Source of the DNA: G965240365 sp965240365
GTDB taxonomy: Bacteria; Pseudomonadota; Gammaproteobacteria; Eutrophobiales; Eutrophobiaceae
DNA length: 64,000 nt
NCBI GenBank assembly: GCA_965240365.1
Contig: OZ251218.1
Location: forward strand, 124,001-188,000
Direction of reading: 5' to 3'
How positions within the stretch are numbered: the first letter of the stretch is position 1; each line of letters opens with the position of its first letter. The notes under the pieces are model-generated. The model ran no database searches. It had not been told where the DNA came from and saw only the letters and a list, made by a program, of their open reading frames with translations. Below are positions 52,947 through 62,091 of this stretch, piece by piece. Made by a program: the position numbers and the translations under genes.

Positions 52947-52965
52947 CCTGTCTGTTGCAGGCAGG
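52947..52965. repeat. P19-like palindrome
   Basis: CCTGTCTGTTGCAGGCAGG, a near-perfect P19, 72 bases upstream of ubiG and 35 bases before MITE copy 2. Confidence 0.75.
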
Positions 52966-53000
52966 CTGAAATGACAACGGGTTCTGCCGAACAGGCCCTA

Positions 53001-53266
53001 GGGCCTGTTAACACTATTTTGGCAGGCCCTGTTGTGACCCAAACTGCGCCAATCAAGGCGCGCGGAGCGTAGTTTGCTCACTCCAAATGAGCGACAAGCA
53101 ACGCCGAGTGGCGCAGTTTGGGGCACAACCCGAAGGGCTTGGCCTGTTTTGCGCCCCAGCTTCGTTGTCAGTCGCTTGAGTAGCGCAACTACACTGCGCT
53201 TCTTCCGCCTTGCTGGCGCGCAAAACAGACTCAAGCAGGGACTGCTAAAATAGTGTTAACAGGCCC
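53001..53266. mobile_element. 266-bp MITE with 20-bp terminal inverted repeats and TA flanks (copy 2)
   Basis: Near-identical to 15961-16225 and in the same orientation. Ends GGGCCTGTTAACACTATTTT and complement, flanked by TA (52999-53000, 53267-53268). Its right edge is 4 bases from the stop codon of the 53271-53630 gene. The left TA is preceded by AACAGGCCC, a possible remnant of another end. Confidence 0.88.
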
Positions 53267-53270
53267 TAGC

Positions 53271-53630
53271 TCAGGAGTTTTGAATCAGCAGCACGGCGAG
53301 CACGATCAGGATCGCCAGAATAGCCGCGCCGATGCCGACAAATATCAGCAACAGCTTTCTATTTGTGTCCGGGCGGCTTTGCGGATTGCCGGCCATCGGT
53401 ATTTCAGGCCTGATTTGGGTGACGCCGTCATCTCTTTTTTCCCCTTGCCCGGCCTCACTGATGGCCTTGTCTTTTTTCAGGGGCGATGTCTTCTCAATAT
53501 CTTTGACCTCGATCCTGCCCTCGACGATGCCCTTGATCAATTCCGACCGGCTTTTATGGTAGTGGCTCCGGTCGATGGCCCCGCGCGCGTAGATTCTGGC
53601 CAACTCCCGCAATGTGACTTCCTTGCTCAT
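53271..53630 (-). CDS. tail-anchored small protein with SHOCT-like motif
   Basis: 119 residues. N-terminal helical hairpin LRELARIYARGAIDRSHYHK with RSELI, which resembles SHOCT domains, a charged linker, and one C-terminal membrane helix (about 93-115) followed by three residues. The start ATG immediately follows the kinase stop (TGAATG). It has no catalytic motif; given its place it may anchor or regulate the kinase. Confidence 0.72.
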   Translation of the reverse strand: MSKEVTLRELARIYARGAIDRSHYHKSRSELIKGIVEGRIEVKDIEKTSPLKKDKAISEAGQGEKRDDGVTQIRPEIPMAGNPQSRPDTNRKLLLIFVGIGAAILAILIVLAVLLIQNS

Positions 53631-56600
53631 TCAGGTTCTGGCATCCTGGGCGATATCTTCCCGCAACAGGCGCAGCCCGGTGGTCTCGTCGGGGTTGCCG
53701 TTGTGGGCCCGTTCCAGCGAGATCTCGCATTTTGCATGGGCGTCGGTAAAGGCGCCGCCCCTGGCCAGGGTCGAGCCGCCGTCCACGACCCATTCCTGCA
53801 CATTGCCGATGTAATTTTTAAGGCCCCAGCCGTTGGAGTTGCCGCTCCTGACGCTGACCGTGCCGGTGCCCTTGATCAGTTTGCCGCCGGCCGAGACCCG
53901 GCAGTTGAAGTCCCGACTCGGCTGTTTGCCGTTGGCATTGGCGGCATATTCCCATTCCGCCCGGGTCGGGATGCGGTAGGTCTTGCCGGTGCGCTCGCTG
54001 AGCCAGGCCGTGTACTCCCGGGCCCGTTGCAGGCTAATGCCCGTGATCGGTTCGTTACGCCGTCCCTGATCCTTGATCGCCTGACAGGTGCCGCTCAGGA
54101 TGCAGTATTTGCTCCAGTCACTGATGGAGATTTCATATTTGGATATTGCAAAGGGCCGCTCGAATTCGTCGCTGTTCGGCACCACGACCAGCAACGGGCC
54201 GCGCGCCGCGGCGTGGATCATGTCAAAGCAGATGGCCCGGGCGCGTCTGCCATAGCCGGCCAGGCGGCCGGTGCATTCCGATTCGCTGGCAATGGGCCGC
54301 CACGGGGGGGGCGGGGGCGCCTCGGCGGCGCCCGCCGCGCTGGGCGTTGCCGTTTCGGCGGCAACCGTGATTTCTTCCAGCGATTTTTCGGCGACTCTGA
54401 TCCTGGGTTTGGGTTTCGGCCTGGCCGCTTCGATCAAGCGGTCCAGTTCGTCTTGCTCGGCCGCATAATCCGGGTTGTCGGTCCACAGGGCCTGCGCGCG
54501 CAAGAGCAGGTTTTTGGTGGCGCGCAGTTTATTGAAATCCTCGCCGGCCGCTGCTTTATCCCCCCGGTAGATGTTAAAGACGCTGTTGGCCTCGCCGATT
54601 CGCGTCTCAAGCGCGTTTGAAAAGGCAATGAAATCGGGATGGGCGGCAAATTCGGCGGCGGCGTCCTGTTGCAGTTGCCGCGCCTGGCTCAGTTTGCCGG
54701 CCGCGATGCTGGTATTGGCGGGCGCAAGGCCGTCCCAGGGCTTGAGTTGCAGTTTGGCGCGCAGATCGGCCAGCACGGCATTGGCCGGGAACAGTTGCGA
54801 GGCGGCCCGGGCAAGCGCGGCCGCGCTGCTCTCATCGCGGGCGCTGAGCGCATTGATGCGCTCGGACAGGGCCATGGCGGCCTCTTTGCTGAATTCGGCA
54901 TAGCGCGCCGGATTGGCATTCTCGATCTGGCTGGCCTTAAGCCGGATATCGGCCGGAAATACGAGCGCGGCCGAGCGGAACAGGCGGCCAAGTTCGGCGA
55001 TATTCACTTCGGCTTCATAGTCATTCTCAAGCGTGTTCAGCAGCACGTTGGCGGGGTCAACCTCAAGCCCCCGGCCGGCCAGCGAGTAGGCCGTCTCGTA
55101 ATCGCCAGCCTCGGCCGCTGCCACGGCCAGTCTGGCAAAGCTCGCGGCCAGCAGTTGCGGCGCCTCAAAGGCGAGGTAACTGTCTGTCTCCGGCAGGTCG
55201 GCCTTGAGCGTTTCAAAGACTTCCAGAGCCTCGGCGATATTATTACCGTCGGCAAAGGTCCTGAGGTCGCTCTTGTTGGCCTCGATCCGTTCCTGCCGTT
55301 CGCTTTCTGCACGGGCGGCGGTGATCGCCAGCCGGGCGTCGGCCAGCGGCTCGGCCCCCGGCGCATAGCGTACGGCCCGGTCGATATAGCTGTCCGCGGC
55401 GTCATAACGGCCAGCGGCAATGGTGGCGCGGGCCCTGGTCGCGTACAGGTCGGCGATGCGCTCGCGGTAGCGCGCAAGCTCGGGCAGAAGCGTCGCATTT
55501 TGTTTGGCCAGGGCGCTGAGTTCCTGCACATTCTTGAGCAGCCCGGCCTCCCATTGCGGCGCGTCGATTTCCGGATCGACCAGCGCAAACTCGATGCTGC
55601 TGCCGGCGCTGGCCGCCAGTTCATTGACATAGGCCCTGAGTTCCCGGTCTTTGAGATTGGCTAAGCGGGCCTGCATGAGTTGTTCATTGAGCCCGAGGCT
55701 GTTCATCAATTCCCCGTAATCGGCCACCAGGCTTTCCGCGGCCGGGCGCGAACCGCTGGCCAGTAGCGCCTCCAGTTCTGACTGCATGGCCGGCTTGAAG
55801 GCGCCTGCCAACGACTCAAGCAACTCGCTGCCGGGCGCGAGCCGGGCCAGTTCGACCAGCGCCGCCTGCTCCGCCTTGAAGTCGCCGAGCGCGGTGAGTT
55901 GCGGCGCGGCCCGGCCGAGGGCGGCTTCCAGTTCGGTCACTCTTTGCTCGCGCAGGATGCGCGCCTCCAGGTCGGCCAGTCGCGGATCCTGCCGGCCGGC
56001 CTCGGTGCCCATGCCGGAGCGCGCCAGCGCCAGGGCCGCGGCCGGGTCACCGGCCTCAAGTTTTTGCAGCGCCAGGAGGCGGTAGGCATTGCCGAGGCGC
56101 GGGTCGCCGATCAGCGGGTGTTCGGGGTCGATCCGCGCGATTTTTTTGAGGATGTTGCTGGTGTTGTCAATCAGGCGAAAATCCTTGAGGGTCGAGACAT
56201 ATTGCTTGGTCAATTCACCGATGATCTCGGCCGCCGCGCGGCTCAGCAGGCTGCTCTGTTCCTGCAAAAAAACCGAATCGGGGTAAAATTCCCGGATCTC
56301 GGCGATCACGGCCCTGGCCGCGGTAAAGTCATAGTTGTCGCCCCGGCGATCTATGAGGGCGGCGATTTTGCCGCCGAAGTAATCCTGTAGCGCGCTTTTG
56401 GCCGTTTCATCGTTGCTGATCAGCACCTGATCGGTTTTTTCCAGCAGGCGCATCTCGGCCAGACTGGCGTCCATGGTCTGGGCCGAGGCGCCGGCCAGTT
56501 GGGCAATCATGTTGGTCAGTTTCTGGTCGTGCAGATATTCCCGGGCCGGCTCAATGAGCGCCAGACCGATGATGAGTAGAATACCGGCCGCGATCACAAA

Positions 56601-57968
56601 CGGGTTCTTGTGCCAGGTCGCCTTGCCTTGCAGTTCTTCCAGGAAGTGCGCGACGGTCGGACTGCGGTCCTCGCGGCGAAACGCCACGGCCCGCCTGAGC
56701 GCGCGATTCTGCTTGCGGTTCAGCTTCTTGATATAGGGCGGGACCTGCTTGTTGTCATGGGCCTTGTTGGCCGGGAGCTTGTTAAACGGGTGTTTGCCGG
56801 TCAATAATTCATAGGCCGTGCAGCCGAGCGCGTAGGTGTCATCGCGGGTGTCCGGCTCCTTGCCTTCAAGCATCTCCAGGCTGGCATAGGCGGGCGTCAA
56901 CGCGCCCAGTCGGCCGGCGTCGAACAGGGTCTTTTCGGCCTTGCCCGTGACCGGGTTTTTGACCGCGCGCGCAATGCCGAAGTCGAGCGTCTTGACGGCG
57001 CCGTCATTGCACAGGAAGGCGTTGCCGGGCTTGAAGTCGGAGTGAACCAGTTGCCGCTCGTGGGCGTAGATCAGGCCGGCCCCAAGCTGTTTGATAATAC
57101 CGTAGGCCTCGGCGAAGGGCAGCCCGCCCTGCGCCCGGATTTTTTTCTTGATGTAGTCCTTGAGCTCAATGCCTTCCATGAATTCCATCGTGATAAAGAC
57201 CGGCGTATTGGGGCCGCCGACCCGGTCGAAGTCATAGATCGTGGCGATGTTCGGGTGCGCCAGTTTTTGCTGGCGGCTGGATTCGCGTTGCAGCGCGATA
57301 AAGGCCTCCGGGTGTTCCTTGAAGTCATCGTTCAGGAGTTTTACCGCAACGTGCGGCTTTTTGTCCCTGGCCTCGGCCTTGAGCAGGTCCAGCGCCTTGT
57401 AAACCTTGCCCATGCCGCCGACGCCGAGAATCTTGAGCAGTTTGAAGCGCTGCTTGATGATCGAACCGACATCATAATTGCCGGACAGGTCGCCGATGGT
57501 CAGATCCGGCGCATTCCAGCGGGTCCCGGCCGGCCCGGACGCGCCCGTGACCGACGGGGTCGAAGTATCCGCGCCGGGCACGTTGGTATCGGGGAAAATA
57601 GCCGAGGCGTCGGTCATGGCCCCCGTCTTTTGACCTCCGCCGGCCGCGGCCGGGTTATCCATGACGGCGCTGACCGGCGTGGCCGAGGTCACCGAGTCAT
57701 GCGCAAATACGGTCGCCTGCAGGCTTTCATCAGTCCCGATCTCGGTGACCCCGGCATGGAGGCGGCGGAACTGGTTTATCTGCCGTTTCAGTTGGGTATA
57801 CTGCTGATCGTCGATGCCTTTTCGCGCATGAATCTCGTCCAGTTGTTCCAGCGTCCTGCGGGCAAATTGGGGATATTTCCCGAGCTCCCGCTCCAGTTGG
57901 GCGGAGAGCGCCTCAAGATCTATCTTGCCCTCTCCCAGGGCTTCAAGTATGTGCTTGAAATCAGCCAA
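53631..57968 (-). CDS. membrane Ser/Thr protein kinase with large periplasmic helical region and FGE-like C-terminal domain
   Basis: 1445 residues. Residues 1-75 are helical with a SHOCT-like stretch (ARKGIDDQQYTQLKRQI); 75-170 is low-complexity and Thr/Ser-rich (possible phosphosites). Kinase domain at about 175-447: GVGGMG loop (182-187), K210 in VAVK, catalytic HSD311 (HRD is usual), N316, DFG (329-331), SLE instead of APE. One membrane helix at 457-471, then about 750 residues of helical TPR-like sequence. A C-terminal FGE/SUMF1-like domain fills the last 200 residues (ISKYEISISDWSKYC, TYRIPTRAEWEYAAN, YIGNVQEWVVDGG, RGGAFTDA). HSD argues for weaker activation-loop control but retains catalytic residues. 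Third gene of the cyclase-PP2C-kinase operon. Confidence 0.92.
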   Translation of the reverse strand: MADFKHILEALGEGKIDLEALSAQLERELGKYPQFARRTLEQLDEIHARKGIDDQQYTQLKRQINQFRRLHAGVTEIGTDESLQATVFAHDSVTSATPVSAVMDNPAAAGGGQKTGAMTDASAIFPDTNVPGADTSTPSVTGASGPAGTRWNAPDLTIGDLSGNYDVGSIIKQRFKLLKILGVGGMGKVYKALDLLKAEARDKKPHVAVKLLNDDFKEHPEAFIALQRESSRQQKLAHPNIATIYDFDRVGGPNTPVFITMEFMEGIELKDYIKKKIRAQGGLPFAEAYGIIKQLGAGLIYAHERQLVHSDFKPGNAFLCNDGAVKTLDFGIARAVKNPVTGKAEKTLFDAGRLGALTPAYASLEMLEGKEPDTRDDTYALGCTAYELLTGKHPFNKLPANKAHDNKQVPPYIKKLNRKQNRALRRAVAFRREDRSPTVAHFLEELQGKATWHKNPFVIAAGILLIIGLALIEPAREYLHDQKLTNMIAQLAGASAQTMDASLAEMRLLEKTDQVLISNDETAKSALQDYFGGKIAALIDRRGDNYDFTAARAVIAEIREFYPDSVFLQEQSSLLSRAAAEIIGELTKQYVSTLKDFRLIDNTSNILKKIARIDPEHPLIGDPRLGNAYRLLALQKLEAGDPAAALALARSGMGTEAGRQDPRLADLEARILREQRVTELEAALGRAAPQLTALGDFKAEQAALVELARLAPGSELLESLAGAFKPAMQSELEALLASGSRPAAESLVADYGELMNSLGLNEQLMQARLANLKDRELRAYVNELAASAGSSIEFALVDPEIDAPQWEAGLLKNVQELSALAKQNATLLPELARYRERIADLYATRARATIAAGRYDAADSYIDRAVRYAPGAEPLADARLAITAARAESERQERIEANKSDLRTFADGNNIAEALEVFETLKADLPETDSYLAFEAPQLLAASFARLAVAAAEAGDYETAYSLAGRGLEVDPANVLLNTLENDYEAEVNIAELGRLFRSAALVFPADIRLKASQIENANPARYAEFSKEAAMALSERINALSARDESSAAALARAASQLFPANAVLADLRAKLQLKPWDGLAPANTSIAAGKLSQARQLQQDAAAEFAAHPDFIAFSNALETRIGEANSVFNIYRGDKAAAGEDFNKLRATKNLLLRAQALWTDNPDYAAEQDELDRLIEAARPKPKPRIRVAEKSLEEITVAAETATPSAAGAAEAPPPPPWRPIASESECTGRLAGYGRRARAICFDMIHAAARGPLLVVVPNSDEFERPFAISKYEISISDWSKYCILSGTCQAIKDQGRRNEPITGISLQRAREYTAWLSERTGKTYRIPTRAEWEYAANANGKQPSRDFNCRVSAGGKLIKGTGTVSVRSGNSNGWGLKNYIGNVQEWVVDGGSTLARGGAFTDAHAKCEISLERAHNGNPDETTGLRLLREDIAQDART

Positions 57969-58006
57969 AATAATGATCCTGTAATAACGGTAATGCTTGC
58001 ATTATT

Positions 58007-58759
58007 CTAGTCTATATCAATAACGATCGCCGTGACATTATCGCTGGCCCCGCGCAGCAGGGTGAGTTCGATCAGTTCCCAGCAAATGCGTTCGGTTGAG
58101 CCTTTGTGCAGAATGTCCTCAAGCTCGGCGTCAACCACATGCTTGTTCAGGCCGTCGCTGCAAAGCAGATAACGGTCGCCCTGCCGCATCTCCTGGATGT
58201 CCATGTCAAGGAAAAATTTCTTGGTCGCGCCGACCGCGCGCGTGATGATATTCCGGTGCGGGTGCTTGGTGGCCTCCTCGGGGTTAATCAGTCCCAACTC
58301 GATATAATGCTGAACCTGGGAATGGTCAGTGGTCAACTGCTGCAATTCACCGTTGCGCTGCCGGTAAAGACGGCTGTCGCCGGCCCACAGATAAACACAG
58401 AAACGGCTGTGGGCGACCATGACCGCGACCGTAGAGCCGATGGTAATGGGGATGTAACTTTCATCCGCCTTTTTTATCAGTTTTTCATTGACCAGGACAA
58501 GCCTGTTTTCAATATCGTCGATAAACTGTTCCAGCGATTGCCCTTCGTGCACCTTGTCCAGGGTATTGACGATCATCTGGCTGGCCACATCCCCGGCATG
58601 ATGCCCGCCCATGCCATCGGCCACGGCCCACATCCCCGCCTCGGGCCGCTGCAACAGCGAGTCTTCATTATATTCGCGGATCTTGCCCACGTTGGTGATG
58701 CCATAGGAATGCCAGGACAGGGCGCTGCCATTCCTGCTTTTTTCCGGTATCGGCTTCAT
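58007..58759 (-). CDS. PP2C-type Ser/Thr phosphatase
   Basis: 250 residues, cytosolic, complete PP2C set: REYNEDS, ADGMGGHHAG, GSTVAVMVAH, GDSRLYRQRNGEL, CSDGL and SDN. It probably reverses phosphorylation by the adjacent kinase (38 bases downstream). Its start overlaps the cyclase-FHA gene by 4 bases (ATGA). Length and layout resemble PppA of T6SS clusters and Stp-type phosphatases. Confidence 0.95.
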   Translation of the reverse strand: MKPIPEKSRNGSALSWHSYGITNVGKIREYNEDSLLQRPEAGMWAVADGMGGHHAGDVASQMIVNTLDKVHEGQSLEQFIDDIENRLVLVNEKLIKKADESYIPITIGSTVAVMVAHSRFCVYLWAGDSRLYRQRNGELQQLTTDHSQVQHYIELGLINPEEATKHPHRNIITRAVGATKKFFLDMDIQEMRQGDRYLLCSDGLNKHVVDAELEDILHKGSTERICWELIELTLLRGASDNVTAIVIDID

Positions 58760-59667
58760 GCCGATTCCTCCAGCCTGAAGTCAACGATCTCGGCCGGCCC
58801 CTCGGCGAAGGATTTGCCGAGACTGATCTGGCCGTTGGTGGTGATGGCCATTTCCTCGCGCCTTAAAAAGGCGTCGTCGGCATTATCGAGCTTGACGTAG
58901 GTGCCGTTGGTGCTCTGGTCGATGATAAAAAACTTGTTGCGGCGCAATTCGATGCGGACATGCTGGCGCGAGGCCAGTTTTTCGTTAATGGGCAGGCCAC
59001 AGTCCTTGCCGCGGCCCAGCACCAGCCCGGCGTGGTTGTGATTCAGGGTGACCGAGCGGCCACGATAACTGAGATGCAGCGAAATCTTCGGGATCTTGGG
59101 CACATTGTGCATCATTTTCGGTATCATCATCTGGGTCACATCCTCTTTCTGCCAGATGATCTCATGGATTTCAATATCCTCTTTTTTACCCTTGATGGCG
59201 GCCCGATCCATCCAGCGGGTATTATCGCGCATGTCGGCCTCAAGTAAATCAATAGTGCTCCTGGTCGTGATAATCTGCTCGCCCTTGGCCTGGGCCGCCA
59301 TTCTTGCCGCCACATTGACGGCGTCGCCAAACACGTCTCCGGCCTCCCACAGGGCATCACCATAGTGCAGACCGATGCGCACCCTGACAGCAGGCCCCTC
59401 TTCCTGCTTGCTGTTTCTGTTTTGCAGGGTTTCCTGCATCTCGGCGGCGGCGCGGGCCGCGTTGTCCGCCTCCGGGAAGGTGCACATGATTTCATCGCCG
59501 ATGGTCTTGATCAGGGTGCCGTTATGCTTTTCGGCCACCGCGGTCAATAATTTGAGGGTGTCGGCCACGAGCGCGCGCGCCTCGTTATCGCCCAGCATCT
59601 CAAACAGATGGGTGCTGCCGCTGATATCGGCAAACATGATCGCCAGTCTGGTCGCTTTTGGTGACAT
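58756..59667 (-). CDS. class III adenylate/guanylate cyclase fused to FHA domain
   Basis: 303 residues. Cyclase homology domain (about 1-175): metal Asp residues in FADISGST and TIGDEIMCTF, and the transition-state region FGDAVNVAARMAA with Asn and Arg. A short linker leads to an FHA domain (about 205-290: LGRGKDCGL, ASRQHVRIE, STNGTYV) that binds phosphothreonine. It is predicted soluble. Phosphorylation by the operon's kinase could recruit or modulate it; cAMP is the likelier product, though specificity is not certain. First gene of the operon. Confidence 0.93.
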   Translation of the reverse strand: MSPKATRLAIMFADISGSTHLFEMLGDNEARALVADTLKLLTAVAEKHNGTLIKTIGDEIMCTFPEADNAARAAAEMQETLQNRNSKQEEGPAVRVRIGLHYGDALWEAGDVFGDAVNVAARMAAQAKGEQIITTRSTIDLLEADMRDNTRWMDRAAIKGKKEDIEIHEIIWQKEDVTQMMIPKMMHNVPKIPKISLHLSYRGRSVTLNHNHAGLVLGRGKDCGLPINEKLASRQHVRIELRRNKFFIIDQSTNGTYVKLDNADDAFLRREEMAITTNGQISLGKSFAEGPAEIVDFRLEESA

Positions 59668-60125
59668 GGACTGTTAGCTTCAGGCCCTGGCCCGAGAAGG
59701 TTTAAATGTTATGAGCATAAGGATAAACACGACCGCCATTTGAGCGGCCGCGTCCGTACAAGAGTCGTTCATTATTTTCTCAATCCTGAATATTGACTTA
59801 AATGTCATTTTTATTCAACGTCCTGAAACAGGGCCGTTTCCTGCCCGGCCGGATTTGCCTGATTTGTCTAAAAAACCGCAATCCGCGGCAGCCATTCATA
59901 TCCGGCCTTTCAGCGCGCCGCGGCCAGTTGATATTAAAACACAAAATCAACAGAAAAATGAAATCTTTAGCGTTATTTTAAGCCCTTTTGCCTCAGGGCA
60001 TGGCCCGGACTTGGGCAGGGCCATTACAATTTTAAGTGACATCAGAGATGCAATATGTTGATATATTAAGGAAACTCTGATTGAATTAGGGCTTCCTTAA
60101 ATTTATCAATAACTGCTATTATCCC
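59668..60125. other. 458-base divergent intergenic region
   Basis: Lies between the cyclase-FHA operon and the PPIase gene. It holds AT-rich stretches, GC-rich short inverted repeats (GGCCGTTTCCTGCCCGGCC near 59832) and a 27-bp GGAA-CTCTGA-type palindrome at 60070-60096 (imperfect). No ORF, RNA gene or riboswitch is recognisable. Confidence 0.6.
59789..59818 (-). promoter_or_regulatory. candidate promoter of the cyclase-PP2C-kinase operon
   Basis: On the minus strand TTGAAT (59818-59813), an 18-base spacer and AATATT (59794-59789), about 115 bases before the start codon. It is a weak match and only a candidate. Confidence 0.25.
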
Positions 60126-61166
60126 ATGAAAACCATAAATCTTAAAATTAACCCGCTGCTGGCGCTGTTCTGCGCCTTCCTCATCGTGCTGTTGCAAATC
60201 CCCCAGGTTTCCGCCTTTTCCCTGAGAGAGTTGCTGGGCCTGAAAAATCCCGACAAGGAAAATACCGAAAACGGGGCGGCCGAGGCGGCCGCCACGGATA
60301 AAAACAACGACATCGACTGGGGCAGTTCCGCCGCGGCGCAGAATCCGCAACTGGATCTCAACTACTTTAGCGCGCTGTTTGCCAATATGAATCAACAGGA
60401 ACGCGATACGGTGCTGGCCGACCCGGCGGTCTTCAAGCAGGTGGTCGAGAGCGAGGCAAACAACCGGGCCACCGTCTCGGCCGCCATTGCCAACCAGCTT
60501 GAGCGCAACGAAAATATGGAATTTTTAATGCGCCGCAGCGCCGAGGCCACCCTGCGCGAGGCCTATCTGGGGCAATTGATCCGCTCCAGGCTGCCGGCGG
60601 GCTTTCCGGACGAGGCGCAGATCAGGGAATACTACGAAAATAACAAGTCGCAGTTCCTGGCGCCCGAGCAGGTGCATGTCTGGCAGATCTTTCTCGCCCG
60701 GGAGGAAGAGGCCAATGCCAGGCAGATCGCGGCCCTGAAGAAAAAGGCCGATGCGCTATATAACGACCTGCGCCGCGGCCGGGCCGATTTTGCCAACATC
60801 GCCCTGGCCCAGTCCGAACATCCGCAGAGCCGGATGCTGGCCGGCTACATGGGCCTGTTGCAGACCGATGACCTGTTGCCGGCCATCAAGGCGCCGCTGC
60901 TAAAGCTGAAACCGGGAGAGATCAGCAGGCCGCTTGAATCTGAAACGGGTCTGCACATCGTGAAAAGAGGCGCCATCGTGGCCGCGACCACGCTTGAACT
61001 GGATCAGGCCCGCCCGCAGATCCGCGAGGCCCTGCTCAACCGGGCCGGCGCCCAGTTGCGCGATGCGATCTTCGCCCAGGCCAGAAAGGAATTCCCCCAA
61101 GCCATCTCAGACGAAAAAATGGAGGAATGGCGCCTGCGCCTGCGCACCGACACGGCCGCAAACTGA
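60126..61166 (+). CDS. periplasmic parvulin-type peptidyl-prolyl isomerase
   Basis: 346 residues: a signal peptide or anchor (LLALFCAFLIVLLQIPQVSA), an Asn/Glu-rich linker, a SurA_N-like helical region (about 75-175) and one PpiC domain (about 180-275: APEQVHVWQIFLARE, DFANIALAQSEHPQS, GYMGLLQTDDLLPAI, KPGEISRPLESETGLHIVK). A C-terminal helical tail completes the chaperone fold. It probably assists folding of exported proteins. Located between the two PP2C loci but on the opposite strand. Confidence 0.92.
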   Translation: MKTINLKINPLLALFCAFLIVLLQIPQVSAFSLRELLGLKNPDKENTENGAAEAAATDKNNDIDWGSSAAAQNPQLDLNYFSALFANMNQQERDTVLADPAVFKQVVESEANNRATVSAAIANQLERNENMEFLMRRSAEATLREAYLGQLIRSRLPAGFPDEAQIREYYENNKSQFLAPEQVHVWQIFLAREEEANARQIAALKKKADALYNDLRRGRADFANIALAQSEHPQSRMLAGYMGLLQTDDLLPAIKAPLLKLKPGEISRPLESETGLHIVKRGAIVAATTLELDQARPQIREALLNRAGAQLRDAIFAQARKEFPQAISDEKMEEWRLRLRTDTAAN

Positions 61167-61212
61167 ACTCACTTACAGCCCGGTAAAACCTGAGGCAGGC
61201 GGATTTTCGCCG

Positions 61213-62031
61213 CTATGACGGCTGGCCGGATCGGAAGCTGATCAGGGTCAGGTCGTCAGGATGGCACAGACGGTCCGATTTGGGGATGTGCATGTTGTTC
61301 TGGCATTGTCTGATCAGGTCGCTGATGCCGTCCAATAGCGGGCGCTCGTGAATGAGGTTGCAGATCTCTTCTTCGTACAGGTTGTCGGAGACGGCGTCAC
61401 TGCACAGGATCAGGGTGTCGCTGGGCGCGAGTTCGATGAACGGGCCGATGGTGATGTGCATGTCGTCACAGCCGACATAGTTTGAGATCAGATTGCGGGC
61501 CGGATGCAGCATGGCCTGTTCCTCTTCCAGCGCGCCGCAGCTCAGGGCATAGCCGATCGGCGACTGGGATAAGGTCTGATATTTCATCCCGCCTTCTCCG
61601 GTCGCCAGCAGGATGAGCGAGTCGCCGGCCTGATAGCTGCGCATTTTAGCGCCATTGATTTCGGCAATGGACACCGTGGTCCCGGCCCCGCTCTGCATGT
61701 TCAGGATTTGCCGGTTGGCATCGTCAATCCCCCGCAGGATGGCGTCACGAATATTATCCTTGCCGTTTGCAAGCGCCGTGATCAGGTTTTCCACCAGCAT
61801 TTGCGAGGCCTGCTCCCCGGCCGGCATGCCGCCCAGGCCATCGGCCACCACCAGTATGGTGACTTGCTCGTCAACCGGAATGATCGCCAGCGCGTCCTCG
61901 TTGGCGCTGTCTTTGGCGGGCGAGCGGCTGGAAAAGCAGACCGCCTCGCCATGCCCGAGTCCGACCGGCTGTAGTTGCCGATCGGTGGCGTTAAAGCGGG
62001 TAATGGTCTCTATCTTGTTTGTTTTTGTCAT
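61213..62031 (-). CDS. PP2C-type phosphatase, divergent
   Basis: 272 residues. SANEDALAI, VVADGLGGMPAGEQAS, GAGTTVSIAEI, GDSLILLATGEG and LCSDAVSD mark a PP2C fold, while the last metal position reads PDDLTL rather than the usual DN. It is soluble. The N-terminal 30 residues are extra. It may be a second phosphatase or sensor in the nearby kinase network; it is a separate transcription unit, convergent with the PPIase gene. Confidence 0.87.
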   Translation of the reverse strand: MTKTNKIETITRFNATDRQLQPVGLGHGEAVCFSSRSPAKDSANEDALAIIPVDEQVTILVVADGLGGMPAGEQASQMLVENLITALANGKDNIRDAILRGIDDANRQILNMQSGAGTTVSIAEINGAKMRSYQAGDSLILLATGEGGMKYQTLSQSPIGYALSCGALEEEQAMLHPARNLISNYVGCDDMHITIGPFIELAPSDTLILCSDAVSDNLYEEEICNLIHERPLLDGISDLIRQCQNNMHIPKSDRLCHPDDLTLISFRSGQPS

Positions 62032-62091
62032 TATTTATTCCTTTATAACTTTAAATACTTGCCATCATTCTAAAGGCGCCCCGCGCTGCAT

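Noticed and set aside
53253..55664. Long plus-strand frames (455 and 341 codons) across the kinase gene
   Set aside because: Shadows of the kinase reading frame; they run through a MITE edge and lack family motifs.
53271..62031. Type VI secretion locus
   Set aside because: Kinase, PP2C and FHA parts invite this label, but no sheath, baseplate, ClpV, Hcp, VgrG or membrane-complex gene is in the window.
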